From DAOUFU01 sp034429275 (GTDB lineage Bacteria; Chloroflexota; Anaerolineae; Aggregatilineales; Aggregatilineaceae), in assembly GCA_034429275.1 (NCBI GenBank), contig DAOUFU010000267.1, forward strand, positions 1 to 32,909: DNA of 32,909 nt. The letters run 5' to 3'. The notes under the pieces are model-generated. The model made no database searches, had not been told where the DNA came from, and saw only the letters and a list, made by a program, of their open reading frames with translations. Position numbers and translations under genes: made by a program. Each line of letters opens with the position of its first letter. Position 1 is the stretch's first letter. Positions 32,874 through 32,909 of this stretch are shown piece after piece.

Positions 32874-32909
32874 CGCGCCCCCGGTTCATCAAAATCAACG
32901 GGGTGGACT

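Overview
The window looks like chromosomal DNA of a high-GC, filamentous or surface-dwelling bacterium of the Chloroflexota, most likely near Anaerolineae. This is an inference from gene content, not from a marker gene. The supporting features are Thr/Pro-rich secreted proteins with SH3-like repeats, NBR1-type Ig-like (FW) repeats behind an M23 peptidase, a kinase-nSTAND-WD40 giant protein, and an ABC-ATPase fused to a histidine kinase. No rRNA, tRNA, CRISPR, transposase or phage gene was seen.

Region 1 (73-12887, minus strand) is a tightly packed exopolysaccharide or O-antigen-type operon read right to left. In transcription order it encodes a Wzz-like chain-length/copolymerase protein with a degenerate GGDEF-like cytoplasmic domain, an O-antigen ligase/polymerase membrane protein, a very long BcsB-like protein with five four-cysteine SH3-like repeats, a GT4 glycosyltransferase, two different NodB-type polysaccharide deacetylases, and two more GT4 glycosyltransferases. 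Several true starts lie downstream of the longest possible ones, as shown by ribosome binding sites and a terminator-like hairpin.

Region 2 (12888-13723) is an AT-richer divergent control region of about 0.8 kb. It holds candidate promoters in both directions, two unrelated 13-bp tandem repeats and several inverted repeats. Region 3 (13724-16833, plus strand) encodes the initiating phosphoglycosyltransferase (polyprenyl-phosphate sugar transferase), again with an internal degenerate GGDEF-like domain, and a membrane GT2 glycosyltransferase. Regions 1 to 3 together look like one polysaccharide locus: priming, chain extension, polymerisation, length control, deacetylation and envelope passage. 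Pseudo-GGDEF modules sit in both the priming and the length-control proteins.

Region 4 (16927-26916, plus strand) is a signalling block. It starts with an ABC-ATPase/GAF/histidine-kinase/pseudo-receiver fusion. A single uninterrupted frame of about 7.3 kb follows, joining an M23 peptidase with four FW repeats to a Ser/Thr kinase-nSTAND-transmembrane-14xWD40 protein. The junction contains a terminator-like hairpin and a fresh ribosome binding site, so it is probably two genes that have lost the intervening stop.

Region 5 (26913-28481, minus strand) is a secreted 5'-nucleotidase-family protein with several metal-ligand motifs replaced. Its stop codon overlaps that of the kinase gene. Region 6 (28768-32873, plus strand) is a peptide/oligosaccharide ABC importer: a binding protein, a strong hairpin, then two permeases. 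Its ATPase genes would lie beyond the window.
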